The notes under the pieces: generated by a model | Database searches by the model: none | Told to the model about the DNA's origin: nothing | The model's input: only the letters and a program-made list of their open reading frames with translations | Made by a program: the position numbers and the translations under genes | Assembly (NCBI GenBank): GCA_963976435.1 | Contig: CAXBKQ010000004.1 | Coordinates: forward strand, 62,001 to 126,000 | Direction of reading: 5' to 3' | DNA length: 64,000 nt | Source of the DNA: CAKZNE01 sp963976435 | GTDB taxonomy: Bacteria; Bacteroidota; Bacteroidia; Flavobacteriales; Schleiferiaceae | Part shown: piece after piece, positions 26,503-35,903 of the stretch | How positions within the stretch are numbered: the first letter of the stretch is position 1 | How the letters are laid out: each line of letters begins with the position of its first letter

Positions 26503-28977
26503 ATGCCCAAAAATTTAGTCATAGTCGAGTCCCCTGCAAAAGCTAAAACCATTGAGAAATTCCTTGGTAAGGACTACCAAGTGGAATCGAGTTATGGTCA
26601 TATTCGAGATTTAGTTTCTAAGGATATGGGAGTGGATGTGGAGAATAATTTTAAACCCAACTATGCCATTCCAAAGGAAAAAAGGGATGTAGTGAACAAG
26701 TTGAAAAAGCTTAGTAAAGATGCAGATACTATTTGGCTAGCATCGGATGAGGACCGTGAAGGAGAGGCCATTGCTTGGCATTTAGCTGAAGCATTAAAAC
26801 TAAACCCACTAACCACCAATAGAATTGTATTTCACGAAATAACAAAAACGGCTATTGAAGCGGCCATTGAAAATCCAAGAAGGATAAATCAGGATTTGGT
26901 AAATGCTCAGCAAGCCCGAAGAATTTTAGACAGACTGGTTGGCTTTGAACTTTCACCAGTTTTATGGAAAAAAGTACAAAGAGGTCTTTCCGCAGGTAGG
27001 GTGCAATCTGTTTCAGTTCGGTTAATCGTGGAAAGGGAAAAAGAAATTATGGCTTTTGAATCCGACACCTATTATAGAGTGGTTGGAGAATTTAGCACTT
27101 CCGATGGGAAAACCATCAAAGCAGAATTGGCAAAAAGGTTTAAAGAACTAGATGAAGCCCAGGACTTTTTAAAGAATTGCCAAAATCACAATTTTAATAT
27201 TAAAGATGTAGAAACCAAACCAGCAAAAAAATCACCTGCTGCACCATTTACTACTTCTACGCTGCAACAAGAAGCATCTCGAAAATTGGGTTTTTCAGTT
27301 TCCCAAACCATGTCGGTAGCCCAAAGGCTTTACGAATCTGGACATATAACCTATATGAGAACAGACTCTGTAAACCTTTCAGACTTGGCCTTAAATCTTT
27401 CCAAAGAAGAAATTGAGAGAGCCTATGGAAAAGAATATTCCAAAACCAGAAAATACAATACCAAAAATAAGGGAGCACAAGAAGCACATGAGGCTATTCG
27501 TCCTACCTATTTAAATAAGCACAGCGCTGGTTTAGACTATCAGCAACAGCGACTTTATGATCTTATTTGGAAAAGGACTGTGGCCTCCCAGATGAGCGAT
27601 GCACAATTGGAAAGAACCGTTTTAAAAATATCCACTCCAGATGCCAAAATAGATTTTGTAGCTCGTGGGGAGGTGATCAAGTTTGATGGTTTTCTCAAAG
27701 TTTATTTGGAAGGAAATGATGATGATGACCAAGAAGAACAGGAAGGCATGCTTCCAAAAACTTCTAAAGGTGAAAATTTATCCTACGATAAAATTGAAGC
27801 TACACAAAGATTCACTAAACATCCTGCACGCTATACTGAGGCTAGCCTGGTGAAAAAATTAGAAGAACTTGGGATTGGAAGACCATCAACCTATGCTCCT
27901 ACAATTTCTACTATTCAAAAAAGAAATTATGTAGAAAAATCCAGTTTGGAAGGCAATGAAAGACTGTACAAAAAAATCGTTTTGGATTCAAAGGGCATTG
28001 AAACCCTAGACCAAAAAGAAATTACTGGTGCCGATAAAGGAAAATTAATGCCTACAGACATTGGCATAGTGGTAAATGACTTTTTAGTAGAACATTTTAG
28101 CAATATTTTAGACTATAATTTTACAGCACAGGTAGAAGCACAGTTTGATGATATTGCCTCTGGTAAAAAGGAGTGGGATAAGATGATTGAAGGCTTTTAT
28201 AAAGATTTTCATCCACACCTAAAAGATGTAGAAGAAAATTCCGAAAGAGCTACGGGTGAACGAATATTGGGAGTGGATCCAAAAACTGGAAAACCTTTAA
28301 GCGTTCGTATTGGAAGGTATGGCCCTATGGCCCAAATTGGAGATAGAGAAGATGAAGATAAAAAATTTGCCAGCCTTGGCAATGACCAAAACCTATCCAC
28401 TATTAGCCTTGAAGAAGCATTAGCACTTTTTGACCTTCCCAAGACTTTAGGTAATTATGAAAATGAAGAGGTAATAGTTTCCAATGGTAGGTTTGGACCC
28501 TATATTAAATTCGGGAAAATGTTTGTGTCTCTAGACAGAGGGGAAGATCCTATGAGCGTAAACATGGAAAGAGCAACAGAATTAATTGTTGCCAAACAAA
28601 AGGCAGATGCTCCAATTGCAGAATATGAAGGGCTACCAGTTCAAAAAGGTGTAGGACGTTTTGGGCCATTTATAAAATGGAATAGTACCTTTATTAATGT
28701 GAATAAGAAATATGACTTTGATAATTTAAGTCAGGAAGATGTAAACAAACTAATAGAGGAGAAAAAACAGAAGGATATAGACAAAATCATCCACAATTGG
28801 GAGGAAGAAGGAATAAGAGTGGAGAAAGCCAGATGGGGAAGATTTAATGTAATAAAAGGTAAAACCAAAATAGAATTGCCTAAAACTACCAATGCGGAAA
28901 AGCTAACTTTAAAAGAGTGTATGGCGATGATGGATGAAAAGACCAAAAAGGGTAAAAAGACTAGAAGCAAAAAATGA
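26503..28977 (+). CDS. topA: DNA topoisomerase I
   Basis: Type IA topoisomerase that relaxes negative supercoils. The Toprim domain begins at residue 1 (LVIVESPAKAKTIEKFLG) and contains the acidic site SDEDREGEAIAWHL (81-94). The catalytic tyrosine is Y284 in HITYMRTDSV. At 824 residues it lacks the C-terminal zinc fingers of E. coli and instead has Toprim_C-type repeats, seen as IGRYGPMAQIG, NGRFGPYIKFG and VGRFGPFIKW. The basic tail (KKGKKTRSKK) may bind DNA. Its TGA overlaps the start of the arginase-fold gene by four bases. Confidence 0.98.
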   Translation: MPKNLVIVESPAKAKTIEKFLGKDYQVESSYGHIRDLVSKDMGVDVENNFKPNYAIPKEKRDVVNKLKKLSKDADTIWLASDEDREGEAIAWHLAEALKLNPLTTNRIVFHEITKTAIEAAIENPRRINQDLVNAQQARRILDRLVGFELSPVLWKKVQRGLSAGRVQSVSVRLIVEREKEIMAFESDTYYRVVGEFSTSDGKTIKAELAKRFKELDEAQDFLKNCQNHNFNIKDVETKPAKKSPAAPFTTSTLQQEASRKLGFSVSQTMSVAQRLYESGHITYMRTDSVNLSDLALNLSKEEIERAYGKEYSKTRKYNTKNKGAQEAHEAIRPTYLNKHSAGLDYQQQRLYDLIWKRTVASQMSDAQLERTVLKISTPDAKIDFVARGEVIKFDGFLKVYLEGNDDDDQEEQEGMLPKTSKGENLSYDKIEATQRFTKHPARYTEASLVKKLEELGIGRPSTYAPTISTIQKRNYVEKSSLEGNERLYKKIVLDSKGIETLDQKEITGADKGKLMPTDIGIVVNDFLVEHFSNILDYNFTAQVEAQFDDIASGKKEWDKMIEGFYKDFHPHLKDVEENSERATGERILGVDPKTGKPLSVRIGRYGPMAQIGDREDEDKKFASLGNDQNLSTISLEEALALFDLPKTLGNYENEEVIVSNGRFGPYIKFGKMFVSLDRGEDPMSVNMERATELIVAKQKADAPIAEYEGLPVQKGVGRFGPFIKWNSTFINVNKKYDFDNLSQEDVNKLIEEKKQKDIDKIIHNWEEEGIRVEKARWGRFNVIKGKTKIELPKTTNAEKLTLKECMAMMDEKTKKGKKTRSKK

Positions 28978-30149
28978 TTCTTGAAGACTACCTATCACCC
29001 GTAAGGGATAGCATATTGGAAGATCACCAAGAACTGCATCCTCAGGCATTTGTACACCATATTATTAAGCATACAGAAATGGAAGGAATTCCAGATCTGG
29101 AAAATGTGAAACTTGCCATTATCGGAGTAATGGAAGATAGGGGCGCGTATAATAATGAAGGCTGCGACCAATCTCCAGATACCGTTAGAGATTATTTATA
29201 CCCTCTTTTTATTGGAAAATGGAATAGTTCCATTGTAGACCTTGGCAACATATATGCGGGAGAATCTTTAACCGACAGCCATGTTGCCGTAAAGGATGTT
29301 TGCCTATTCCTATTAAAAAAAAATATACTACCAATACTAATTGGAGGTAGCCAGGATATTACTTACTCCAATTACCGAGCCTATGATGGCCTGGAGCAAA
29401 CAGTAAATTTAGTTTCAATAGATCCCAAATTTAATTTAGGAAATCAAAATCAGAATTTAAATTCAGATAATTTCCTGAGCCATGTAATCCTTCAAAAGCC
29501 TTATATCCTTTTCAATTTTAGCAATATCGGATATCAGACCTATTTTGTAAACCAGGATGAGGTGGACTTGATGGAGAAAATGTTTTTTGATGTTCATCGT
29601 CTGGGACTATTCAGAGATGATATTAAGGAAGCTGAACCCATTTTAAGAGATGCAGACATCGTAAGCTTCGACTTATCCGCTATTCGCCAATCCGGTGCTC
29701 CAGGAAACCTAAATCACAGTCCAAATGGATTTACAGGGGAGGAGGCTTGCGCTTTAAGCCGTTATGCCGGGATAAGTGATAAGGTAAGTTCCTTTGGCAT
29801 TTATGAATTAAACCCCGAATACGATAACCAGGGAAGGACGGCACATTTGGTGGCTCAAATGATTTGGTATTTTATTGAAGGTTATAATAATAGAAAAGGA
29901 GACTACCCATTTGGAACTAAAGATGAGTACGATAGATTTATAGTATTAATTAATGAGGGCGAGCACGAATTGGTTTTTTACCGAAGCAATTTAAGTGATC
30001 GTTGGTGGGTAGAAGTGCCCATTAAAGAAGATAATAATTTAAATAGTAAAAGGCATAAGCTGGTTCCTTGTTCACAATCGGATTATGCCAAAGCATGTGA
30101 AAATGATATTCCTGTTAGGTGGTGGCAAGCCCTTAATAAGACACTGTAA
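28974..30149 (+). CDS. Arginase/formimidoylglutamase-fold protein with degenerate metal site
   Basis: A 391-residue member of the ureohydrolase family, usually named formimidoylglutamase in Bacteroidota. The fold signatures are recognisable but the manganese ligands are mostly replaced: GGDHS is GGSQD (124-128), DAHxD is DPKFN (150-154), and the SxDxD motif is SFDLS (231-235) followed by AIRQSGAPG. Only the first Asp of the second and third motifs remains. It is therefore probably a pseudoenzyme or has changed chemistry, and histidine degradation should not be inferred from it. Its ATG overlaps the topA stop, so the two are cotranscribed. The gld operon starts 117 bases downstream. Confidence 0.8.
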   Translation: MILEDYLSPVRDSILEDHQELHPQAFVHHIIKHTEMEGIPDLENVKLAIIGVMEDRGAYNNEGCDQSPDTVRDYLYPLFIGKWNSSIVDLGNIYAGESLTDSHVAVKDVCLFLLKKNILPILIGGSQDITYSNYRAYDGLEQTVNLVSIDPKFNLGNQNQNLNSDNFLSHVILQKPYILFNFSNIGYQTYFVNQDEVDLMEKMFFDVHRLGLFRDDIKEAEPILRDADIVSFDLSAIRQSGAPGNLNHSPNGFTGEEACALSRYAGISDKVSSFGIYELNPEYDNQGRTAHLVAQMIWYFIEGYNNRKGDYPFGTKDEYDRFIVLINEGEHELVFYRSNLSDRWWVEVPIKEDNNLNSKRHKLVPCSQSDYAKACENDIPVRWWQALNKTL

Positions 30150-30204
30150 ATTGTTAATAACAATAAATAATTCAGGAATTTTTGCATGGAAATAACAATT
30201 ATTT
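30150..30204. repeat. Two AT-rich palindromes before the gld operon
   Basis: ATTGTTA-A-TAACAAT (30150-30164) and AAATAA-CAA-TTATTT (30190-30204) are perfect palindromes that share AATAACAAT at a spacing of 35 bases. They lie between the arginase-fold gene and the PorP/SprF promoter box. They may be binding sites for one regulator or the first may aid termination. AT-rich palindromes also arise by chance in such DNA. Confidence 0.3.
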
Positions 30205-30215
30205 GATCAAAATTT

Positions 30216-30223
30216 TATCTTTG
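30216..30223 (+). promoter_or_regulatory. TAnnTTTG promoter box for the PorP/SprF-gldKLMN operon
   Basis: TATCTTTG matches the -7 consensus perfectly, 43 bases before the ATG at 30267. No TTG sits at the usual -33 spacing. The five following genes are co-directional with gaps of 11 to 46 bases and end at a terminator, so this box probably serves all of them. Confidence 0.55.
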
Positions 30224-30266
30224 GAGATTCGAATGCTACCCTTAGCTTAAAAAGAACCCAGCGTTT

Positions 30267-31211
30267 ATGAAGAAAATTTACGCTTTTGTTTTATTGATAT
30301 TACCGTTTTTTGGACTTGCCCAACAGGGTGTTCAATTCTCGCAATATATGTTTAACAAAATCTATTACAACCCAGGCGTCACGGGAAGTGGCGGAGCAAT
30401 ATGCTTAAACCTTTTAAACCGAAACCAATGGGTGGGTTTTGAAGGTGCTCCAGTGACCCAAAACTTCAACGCGAACGCTCCAATTAAGTTATTACACGGT
30501 GGTATTGGCTTAACTGTTACAAACGATCAAATAGGATTTTTTAGCAATATTGATGTAGGGTTAAACTATGCTTATCAATTGCAACTTTCCACAGGAACAT
30601 TAGGAATTGGATTAGGTTTAAACCTTAAAAACAATTCATTGAACGGCGCCACTTGGATTCCTTCGGAAAGAGATTATTCAGATCCTTCCTTACCTGCAGG
30701 AACAACATCCAACCTAACTTTCGACCCGAGTTTTGGGGTGTATTATGAAAGTACTACCATTTGGGGGGGAGTTTCCATGACTAATGTATTAGCCTCGAAA
30801 TCCGCTTTCGATCCATTTTCAGGTAGCGATGTAGTAAATTTCACCAATGCCCGTCACTTTTATGTTATGGGAGGTTATAATTGGCAAATACCATCTTCGA
30901 ATTGGGTTTTAATGCCAAGTACTTTAATCAAAACAGATCTCAATAGCTCACCAGGACTTGACGTTAACATAATGGGAATGTACAATAACAAGTTATGGGG
31001 TGGCGTTACCTATAGGCTTCAAGATGCTGTAGCCGTGAATTTAGGATACCAAATATTACCAGCTGTTAAGCTTGGATACTCATATGATGTAGGAACTTCA
31101 TCACTTTCCACTCAAGGAAGTGGTAGTCATGAAATCATGGCGAGCTATTGCTTTAAAATTGTAATTCCTGAACCGATTCCAGGAAGTAATAGAAACATTA
31201 GATTTTTGTAA
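30267..31211 (+). CDS. PorP/SprF family type IX secretion outer-membrane protein
   Basis: A 314-residue outer-membrane beta-barrel protein with a signal peptide (FVLLILPFFGLAQQ). It has the family opening after cleavage, VQFSQYMFNKIYYNPGVTGSGG, of which the QYMFN and NP residues are diagnostic, and alternating strands to the end. PorP/SprF proteins attach T9SS substrates or adhesins such as SprB to the machinery. It directly precedes gldK, which is the common arrangement, and so this copy is probably a core machine component rather than one of the adhesin-linked paralogues. Confidence 0.9.
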   Translation: MKKIYAFVLLILPFFGLAQQGVQFSQYMFNKIYYNPGVTGSGGAICLNLLNRNQWVGFEGAPVTQNFNANAPIKLLHGGIGLTVTNDQIGFFSNIDVGLNYAYQLQLSTGTLGIGLGLNLKNNSLNGATWIPSERDYSDPSLPAGTTSNLTFDPSFGVYYESTTIWGGVSMTNVLASKSAFDPFSGSDVVNFTNARHFYVMGGYNWQIPSSNWVLMPSTLIKTDLNSSPGLDVNIMGMYNNKLWGGVTYRLQDAVAVNLGYQILPAVKLGYSYDVGTSSLSTQGSGSHEIMASYCFKIVIPEPIPGSNRNIRFL

Positions 31212-31257
31212 TATAGCGGACTTTTTCGCTATTAGTAGAAAATTAATAAGGTAGAAT

Positions 31258-32676
31258 ATGAAAAAACTAATTGTAACCACCATAGGTATAGCTATACTGG
31301 CGACTGCTTGTAATAGCAATCCGCACGGTGAATTAGTAGGAGTTCAAGATAGACCTGAATATTATCCTTCAGAGCCCTATGGAATGGTATATATTCCACA
31401 AGGATCTTTTAATATGGGTAATTCGGATCAAGATGTACCCTATTCTCTAATCTCTCCAACCAAAACAGTTTCTGTACCATCTTTTTGGATGGATCAAACG
31501 GAAATTAGCAATAATGAATACCGACAGTTTGTTCGTTGGGTAAGAGATTCTATCGTTCGATTTAGATTGGCCGAAGAAGAGATTGAAGGATATGAATACT
31601 TTGATGTAAACAATTCCGAAGATCCTACTTTCTTCCAAGATTATGTAGCCAATAATTACCCAGATTCTATGCAAAGGAAATTGAATTGGGATAATTATAT
31701 CGAATGGAATTATGAGAATTATCCTTCCGAAGAATATACTGAGATTGTAGAGAGCATGTACCTTCCGCCAGAAGAAATGTTTAATGGAAGACGTATGCTA
31801 GATGCAAGACAACTAAACTATGTTTACTATTGGATTAATAAACAAAAGGCGGCCCGTAAAGGAAACCGTGTAATCTTTGACTATAACGACTCGGACCAGG
31901 ATGGTAGTTATTTCTCCTATAGAGATTATATAAAAGAAAGTCAGGAGATTTCAGATAGAAGTTCCTTCTTTGAAAAGGGAATTATCAATGTTTATCCAGA
32001 TACTTTATGCTGGATCCATGATTTCACCTATAGTTTCAATGACCCTATGCATGATAAATATTTCTGGCACCCATCTTACGATGATTATCCAGTAGTAGGA
32101 ATTAGCTGGAAACAAGCCAGAGCATTTTGTAACTGGAGAACAAAATTCAGAAATGACTTCCTTCACAATAATAAGATTGCTGATGAGCAAGCCTTCAGAT
32201 TGCCTACAGAAGGAGAGTGGGAATATGCTGCTCGTGGTGGACAAGAATTGGTGAAATACCCTTGGGGAGGTCCTTATGCTATGAATAGCTCAGGATGTTA
32301 TTTAGCAAACTTCAAAGCCATGCGTGGAAATGTTACCGCAGATGGAGGTTTCTATACCCTTAAAGTAACCGAGTATAGCCCTAATGGTTATAATCTATAT
32401 AATATGGGAGGTAATGTTTCCGAATGGACTAGCACAGCCTTTGATGCGGCATCCTATTATTATATTAGTGATATCAGTCCTAATTCAGAATACAATGCTT
32501 TCGAAGATGATGATGAAACTTTGAAGCGTAAAGTTGTAAGAGGAGGTAGCTGGAAAGATATTTCATACTATATGCAAGTAAGCACTCGTGATTACGAATA
32601 CCAAGACACTGCCAAATCCTATGTAGGTTTTAGAACCGTACAAAGTTTTATGGGTAGAGACTTAAAAGACTATTAA
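31258..32676 (+). CDS. gldK: Gliding/T9SS lipoprotein GldK (PorK)
   Basis: Outer-membrane lipoprotein that forms the periplasmic ring of the type IX machine with GldN. The signal peptide ends in a lipobox (ILATAC, Cys18). The body has the formylglycine-generating-enzyme/sulfatase-modifying fold: GSFNMGNSDQD, FWMDQTEISNNEYRQF, LPTEGEWEYAARGG and VVRGGSWKD. The fold is used structurally in GldK and enzyme activity is not expected. Length is 472 residues. It is second in the operon, 46 bases behind the PorP/SprF gene. Confidence 0.97.
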   Translation: MKKLIVTTIGIAILATACNSNPHGELVGVQDRPEYYPSEPYGMVYIPQGSFNMGNSDQDVPYSLISPTKTVSVPSFWMDQTEISNNEYRQFVRWVRDSIVRFRLAEEEIEGYEYFDVNNSEDPTFFQDYVANNYPDSMQRKLNWDNYIEWNYENYPSEEYTEIVESMYLPPEEMFNGRRMLDARQLNYVYYWINKQKAARKGNRVIFDYNDSDQDGSYFSYRDYIKESQEISDRSSFFEKGIINVYPDTLCWIHDFTYSFNDPMHDKYFWHPSYDDYPVVGISWKQARAFCNWRTKFRNDFLHNNKIADEQAFRLPTEGEWEYAARGGQELVKYPWGGPYAMNSSGCYLANFKAMRGNVTADGGFYTLKVTEYSPNGYNLYNMGGNVSEWTSTAFDAASYYYISDISPNSEYNAFEDDDETLKRKVVRGGSWKDISYYMQVSTRDYEYQDTAKSYVGFRTVQSFMGRDLKDY

Positions 32677-32700
32677 TTCTAATCTTAAATTTCAAAAACA

Positions 32701-33369
32701 ATGGCGTTAATTGATGTAAACGGTAAAAAATTTAAAAATTTCATGGCTAAGCTTTATGGTATTGGAGCGGCTATTGTAATTCTAGGAGCGATGTTTAAAA
32801 TCCTTCACCTTCCTGGTGCGGATCCAATGCTTGTAGTTGGATTAACAACGGAAGCTGTGATTTTCCTTTTCTCTGCTTTTGAAAAGCCACATGAAGAATA
32901 CGATTGGTCTTTAGTTTATCCTGAATTAGCAGGAATGGAAGATCCAGATGAAGCTATGATAAAAAGTGGAAACCAATTGAGTCCTACTCAAGAATTGGAT
33001 AAAATGTTGGAAGAAGCTAAAATTGATGGTGAGCTGATAGAAAGTCTAGGAACAGGCTTAAGAAATTTTGGTGAAGCTGCCAATAAATTAAATAACACTG
33101 TTGATGCCGCCGCTGCTACCAGCGAATATGGAGAGCAACTAAGTCTTGCTTCCAAAAACATGGAATCACTTAACGCCTTATACGCTGTTCAATTGGAAAG
33201 CTCTGCTAACCATATGGAAGTGCAAAATAATATCATGGAAAATTTAAATTCTTCCATTGAGAGTTCTGAAAAATTAGCTGGTGAAGTTTCAAGTTTAGCT
33301 AGCAATATGGCTCAGTTAAATTCCGTTTATGGTGGTATGCTTTCCGCTATGAATATGAATAAGAACTAA
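32701..33369 (+). CDS. gldL: T9SS/gliding motor protein GldL (PorL)
   Basis: Inner-membrane stator of the rotary GldLM motor that converts proton flow to torque. Two helices span about residues 17-37 and 42-60. Charged residues inside or at the edge of the membrane, K33 and H36 (MFKILHLPG) and E51 in the second helix (TTEAVIFLF), fit the proton-path residues described for this family. The remaining ~150 residues are cytoplasmic and helical, rich in N, S and A. The 222-residue length is usual. It lies between gldK and gldM. Confidence 0.96.
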   Translation: MALIDVNGKKFKNFMAKLYGIGAAIVILGAMFKILHLPGADPMLVVGLTTEAVIFLFSAFEKPHEEYDWSLVYPELAGMEDPDEAMIKSGNQLSPTQELDKMLEEAKIDGELIESLGTGLRNFGEAANKLNNTVDAAAATSEYGEQLSLASKNMESLNALYAVQLESSANHMEVQNNIMENLNSSIESSEKLAGEVSSLASNMAQLNSVYGGMLSAMNMNKN

Positions 33370-33414
33370 TTAGGAAGCTTTAATAAATAACTAACTCTAA
33401 AAGAAAAAGCTAAT

Positions 33415-34977
33415 ATGGCCGGAGGAAATTTATCCCCTAGACAAAAGATGATCAACATGATGTATTTAGTGTTGACAGCCCTTTTGGCCCTAAATATTTC
33501 TAAAGATATTCTAGAGTCATTAACCAAACTAAATCAAAGTTTGGATGATTCAGCTCAAACTATCCAGAAGAAAAACGAAGTCATTTACAATAAATTTGCA
33601 AAGGCCGCAAGCACCAGTCCAGCTACTGCCGGAAAATGGAACAATATGGCCTTACAGGCTAAATCTAAATCGGATAAACTATATAACGACCTCGATGAAT
33701 TAAAACACGAACTAATTGAGGTTAGTGGAGGTTATGCTGAAGGATTTGGAAAGGGAAGCGATATGGCTGCTGCTTTGGATCAAAAATCTAAACCTGCCAA
33801 TTATTTATTAAATGAAAAGAATGCGGAAAAGCTAAAAGTTAAAATCGAAGATTTTAGAAAAACCATGATTCAGCTTGCAGGAGACAATAAGATTCTTGCC
33901 GCCTCTATCGCCGAAACTTTTGACACTAAAGATGAAGTATTGGAAAAGGGAGGAGCAAAAGTTGATTGGGAACATAGAACTTTTGATCATTATCCCTTAG
34001 CTGCAATCCTACCATTTTTAACGGATTATCAAACGAAAATCAGGAATACGGAAACGGATGTCATTTCCTTTTTAGAAGAAAATATTGGAGCCGAAGACAT
34101 TAAGTTTAATAAAGTAGAAGCTGTTGTTGTTGCCAATTCTAATTATGTAACCCAAGGTGGTGAATATAGAGCCGAAGTATTCTTGGCAGCCTATGATAGT
34201 ACTGAAACGCCCAGTATTATGATAGGTGAAAATGCATTAGACACCAGCTCTATTGTTAATGGTCGTGGAATTGTAACATTTCCTGCAACATCTGCCGGAC
34301 CACAAACCTGGGGTGGTGTAATTTCCATTAAGCAAGTTGGAAAAGATCAGCCAACAGAATATATTATTCCTGAGCAAACTTATACAGTAGCCCCTCCATC
34401 GGTGGTTATATCTCCAACTAAAATGAATGTATTCTACAGAGGAGTAAAAAACCCAGTAGAAATTGCAGTTCCTGGAGCAGACCCCAATAAGATTCGAGTA
34501 AGTGGTGGTGGTGTTACAGGTTCTCCAGGGAATTATTTCGCCAACGTTGATAACTTCAGAGGACGCTCCACAGTAACCATAAATGTTGCAGTAGAGGAAA
34601 CTCAAAAAGATGGTAGCACCAAATTAGTTCCTTACGGAAGCAAGGAGTTTAGAATTAAAGGACTTCCACAAGCTGTTGGTATGGTTTATCAAGGTTCAGA
34701 TAAAATTTTATCTAAAAACGCAGCCAAAGGAATTAAAGTAGAAGCTGAATTTCAAGATTTCCCTTTTGATTTACCTCTTACGGTGAGTAGTTTTGAAATT
34801 ACAATTCCAGGATTTCCACCAGAAACCATTAGAGGTGATAAATTGCCAAGCGCAGTTAAAACCAAAATTGAACGTTTGAGACCTGGTGCGACCATGACGA
34901 TAAGAAAAATCAAAGCCAGAGGCCCAGGTGGCTTAAGAGTAACAAAAGTTAGTAACGTTACTATTGATATAAACTAA
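33415..34977 (+). CDS. gldM: T9SS/gliding motor protein GldM (PorM)
   Basis: Rotor partner of GldL, with one N-terminal membrane helix (MYLVLTALLALNISK, about residues 12-27) and a long periplasmic part that reaches the GldK/GldN ring. The N-terminal family signature GGNLSPRQKMINMMYLVL is intact. The periplasmic part is helical up to about residue 200 and then consists of Ig-like beta domains, as known from GldM structures. The length (520) is normal. It is 45 bases downstream of gldL and 11 bases upstream of gldN. Confidence 0.98.
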   Translation: MAGGNLSPRQKMINMMYLVLTALLALNISKDILESLTKLNQSLDDSAQTIQKKNEVIYNKFAKAASTSPATAGKWNNMALQAKSKSDKLYNDLDELKHELIEVSGGYAEGFGKGSDMAAALDQKSKPANYLLNEKNAEKLKVKIEDFRKTMIQLAGDNKILAASIAETFDTKDEVLEKGGAKVDWEHRTFDHYPLAAILPFLTDYQTKIRNTETDVISFLEENIGAEDIKFNKVEAVVVANSNYVTQGGEYRAEVFLAAYDSTETPSIMIGENALDTSSIVNGRGIVTFPATSAGPQTWGGVISIKQVGKDQPTEYIIPEQTYTVAPPSVVISPTKMNVFYRGVKNPVEIAVPGADPNKIRVSGGGVTGSPGNYFANVDNFRGRSTVTINVAVEETQKDGSTKLVPYGSKEFRIKGLPQAVGMVYQGSDKILSKNAAKGIKVEAEFQDFPFDLPLTVSSFEITIPGFPPETIRGDKLPSAVKTKIERLRPGATMTIRKIKARGPGGLRVTKVSNVTIDIN

Positions 34978-34988
34978 AATATCTGTTT

Positions 34989-35825
34989 ATGAAAAGGATA
35001 ATATTTGCATTAATACTTTTAGGAGCTATTCTAGTACCTAGCATAGCTAGTGCTCAGGTTTTGACACCTCAGGATGATGATATTATCCCTGATGAACCAA
35101 AGCATCACCATGCTAATAGAGTTGTACCCTACCCATATTTAAGGGAGGCCGACATTCTTTTCAAAACAAGGCATTGGGAGCGAATTGATGTTCGCGAAAA
35201 AATTAATCACGGATTATACTATCCTGTAGTGCCAATTCCAGATCGCAAAGCCTTATTCGATGTTTTATTAGATGGAATTCTAAGCGAAGGAACTATTATT
35301 GAAGTGTATGCAGATCATAGGTTTGAAATCCCTTATACTCCAGAACAAGTAGCGGCATATGCCGAACAGATAGACACTACTTTCGATAGAGATGATCCAA
35401 GTATTATCGTTCTTATTGATACCATTAGAATTAGACCCAAAGATGTTGTGGCCTATGAAATCAAATCTGATTGGTATTTCGATAAGCAAAGAGGGGAAAT
35501 GAAAAATAGAATAATTGGTTTATCCCCTGTTGTGAAAAATCCACAATCCGGTGATATATACAATTTGTTTTGGGTTTGGTTTCCAGATGCTCGCTATGCT
35601 TTAGCTACTCATGTTGCCTTTAATTCTAATAATGATGTGCAACGTTTAACTTTTGATCAAATCTTTCATATCAGATACTTTAACTCCACCATTTTCCGTG
35701 AAGACAATGTATATGATAGAGCGATTAAAGATTATAAAAGAAATAATCCTATGGATCAATTATTAGAAGGCCAAAGGATAAAAGAAGATTTGCGAAATTA
35801 TGAGCATGATCTTTGGGAATATTAA
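34989..35825 (+). CDS. gldN: T9SS/gliding periplasmic protein GldN (PorN)
   Basis: Periplasmic partner of GldK in the ring complex. A signal peptide (IIFALILLGAILVPSIASAQ) is followed by a soluble domain with the family segments DILFKTRHWERIDVREKIN and YEIKSDWYFDKQRGEMKNRI, each split here within longer conserved blocks. The length is 278 residues. It is last in the operon and a terminator follows 26 bases after its stop. Confidence 0.96.
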   Translation: MKRIIFALILLGAILVPSIASAQVLTPQDDDIIPDEPKHHHANRVVPYPYLREADILFKTRHWERIDVREKINHGLYYPVVPIPDRKALFDVLLDGILSEGTIIEVYADHRFEIPYTPEQVAAYAEQIDTTFDRDDPSIIVLIDTIRIRPKDVVAYEIKSDWYFDKQRGEMKNRIIGLSPVVKNPQSGDIYNLFWVWFPDARYALATHVAFNSNNDVQRLTFDQIFHIRYFNSTIFREDNVYDRAIKDYKRNNPMDQLLEGQRIKEDLRNYEHDLWEY

Positions 35826-35851
35826 TTCTCAATTCTTAAAATAATAAATAG

Positions 35852-35880
35852 AACCCTTCCGAAATTCGGGAGGGTTTTTT
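35852..35880 (+). terminator. Rho-independent terminator after gldN
   Basis: A 12-bp stem (AACCCTTCCGAA with TTCGGGAGGGTT, one G-T pair) and a minimal loop run into six T. It ends the gld operon. Confidence 0.85.
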
Positions 35881-35903
35881 GTTGGAATATAGAATATACG
35901 GCC

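Noticed and set aside
28974..30149. Formimidoylglutamase as evidence of histidine degradation
   Set aside because: Metal ligands are mostly missing and no other hut genes are in the window.
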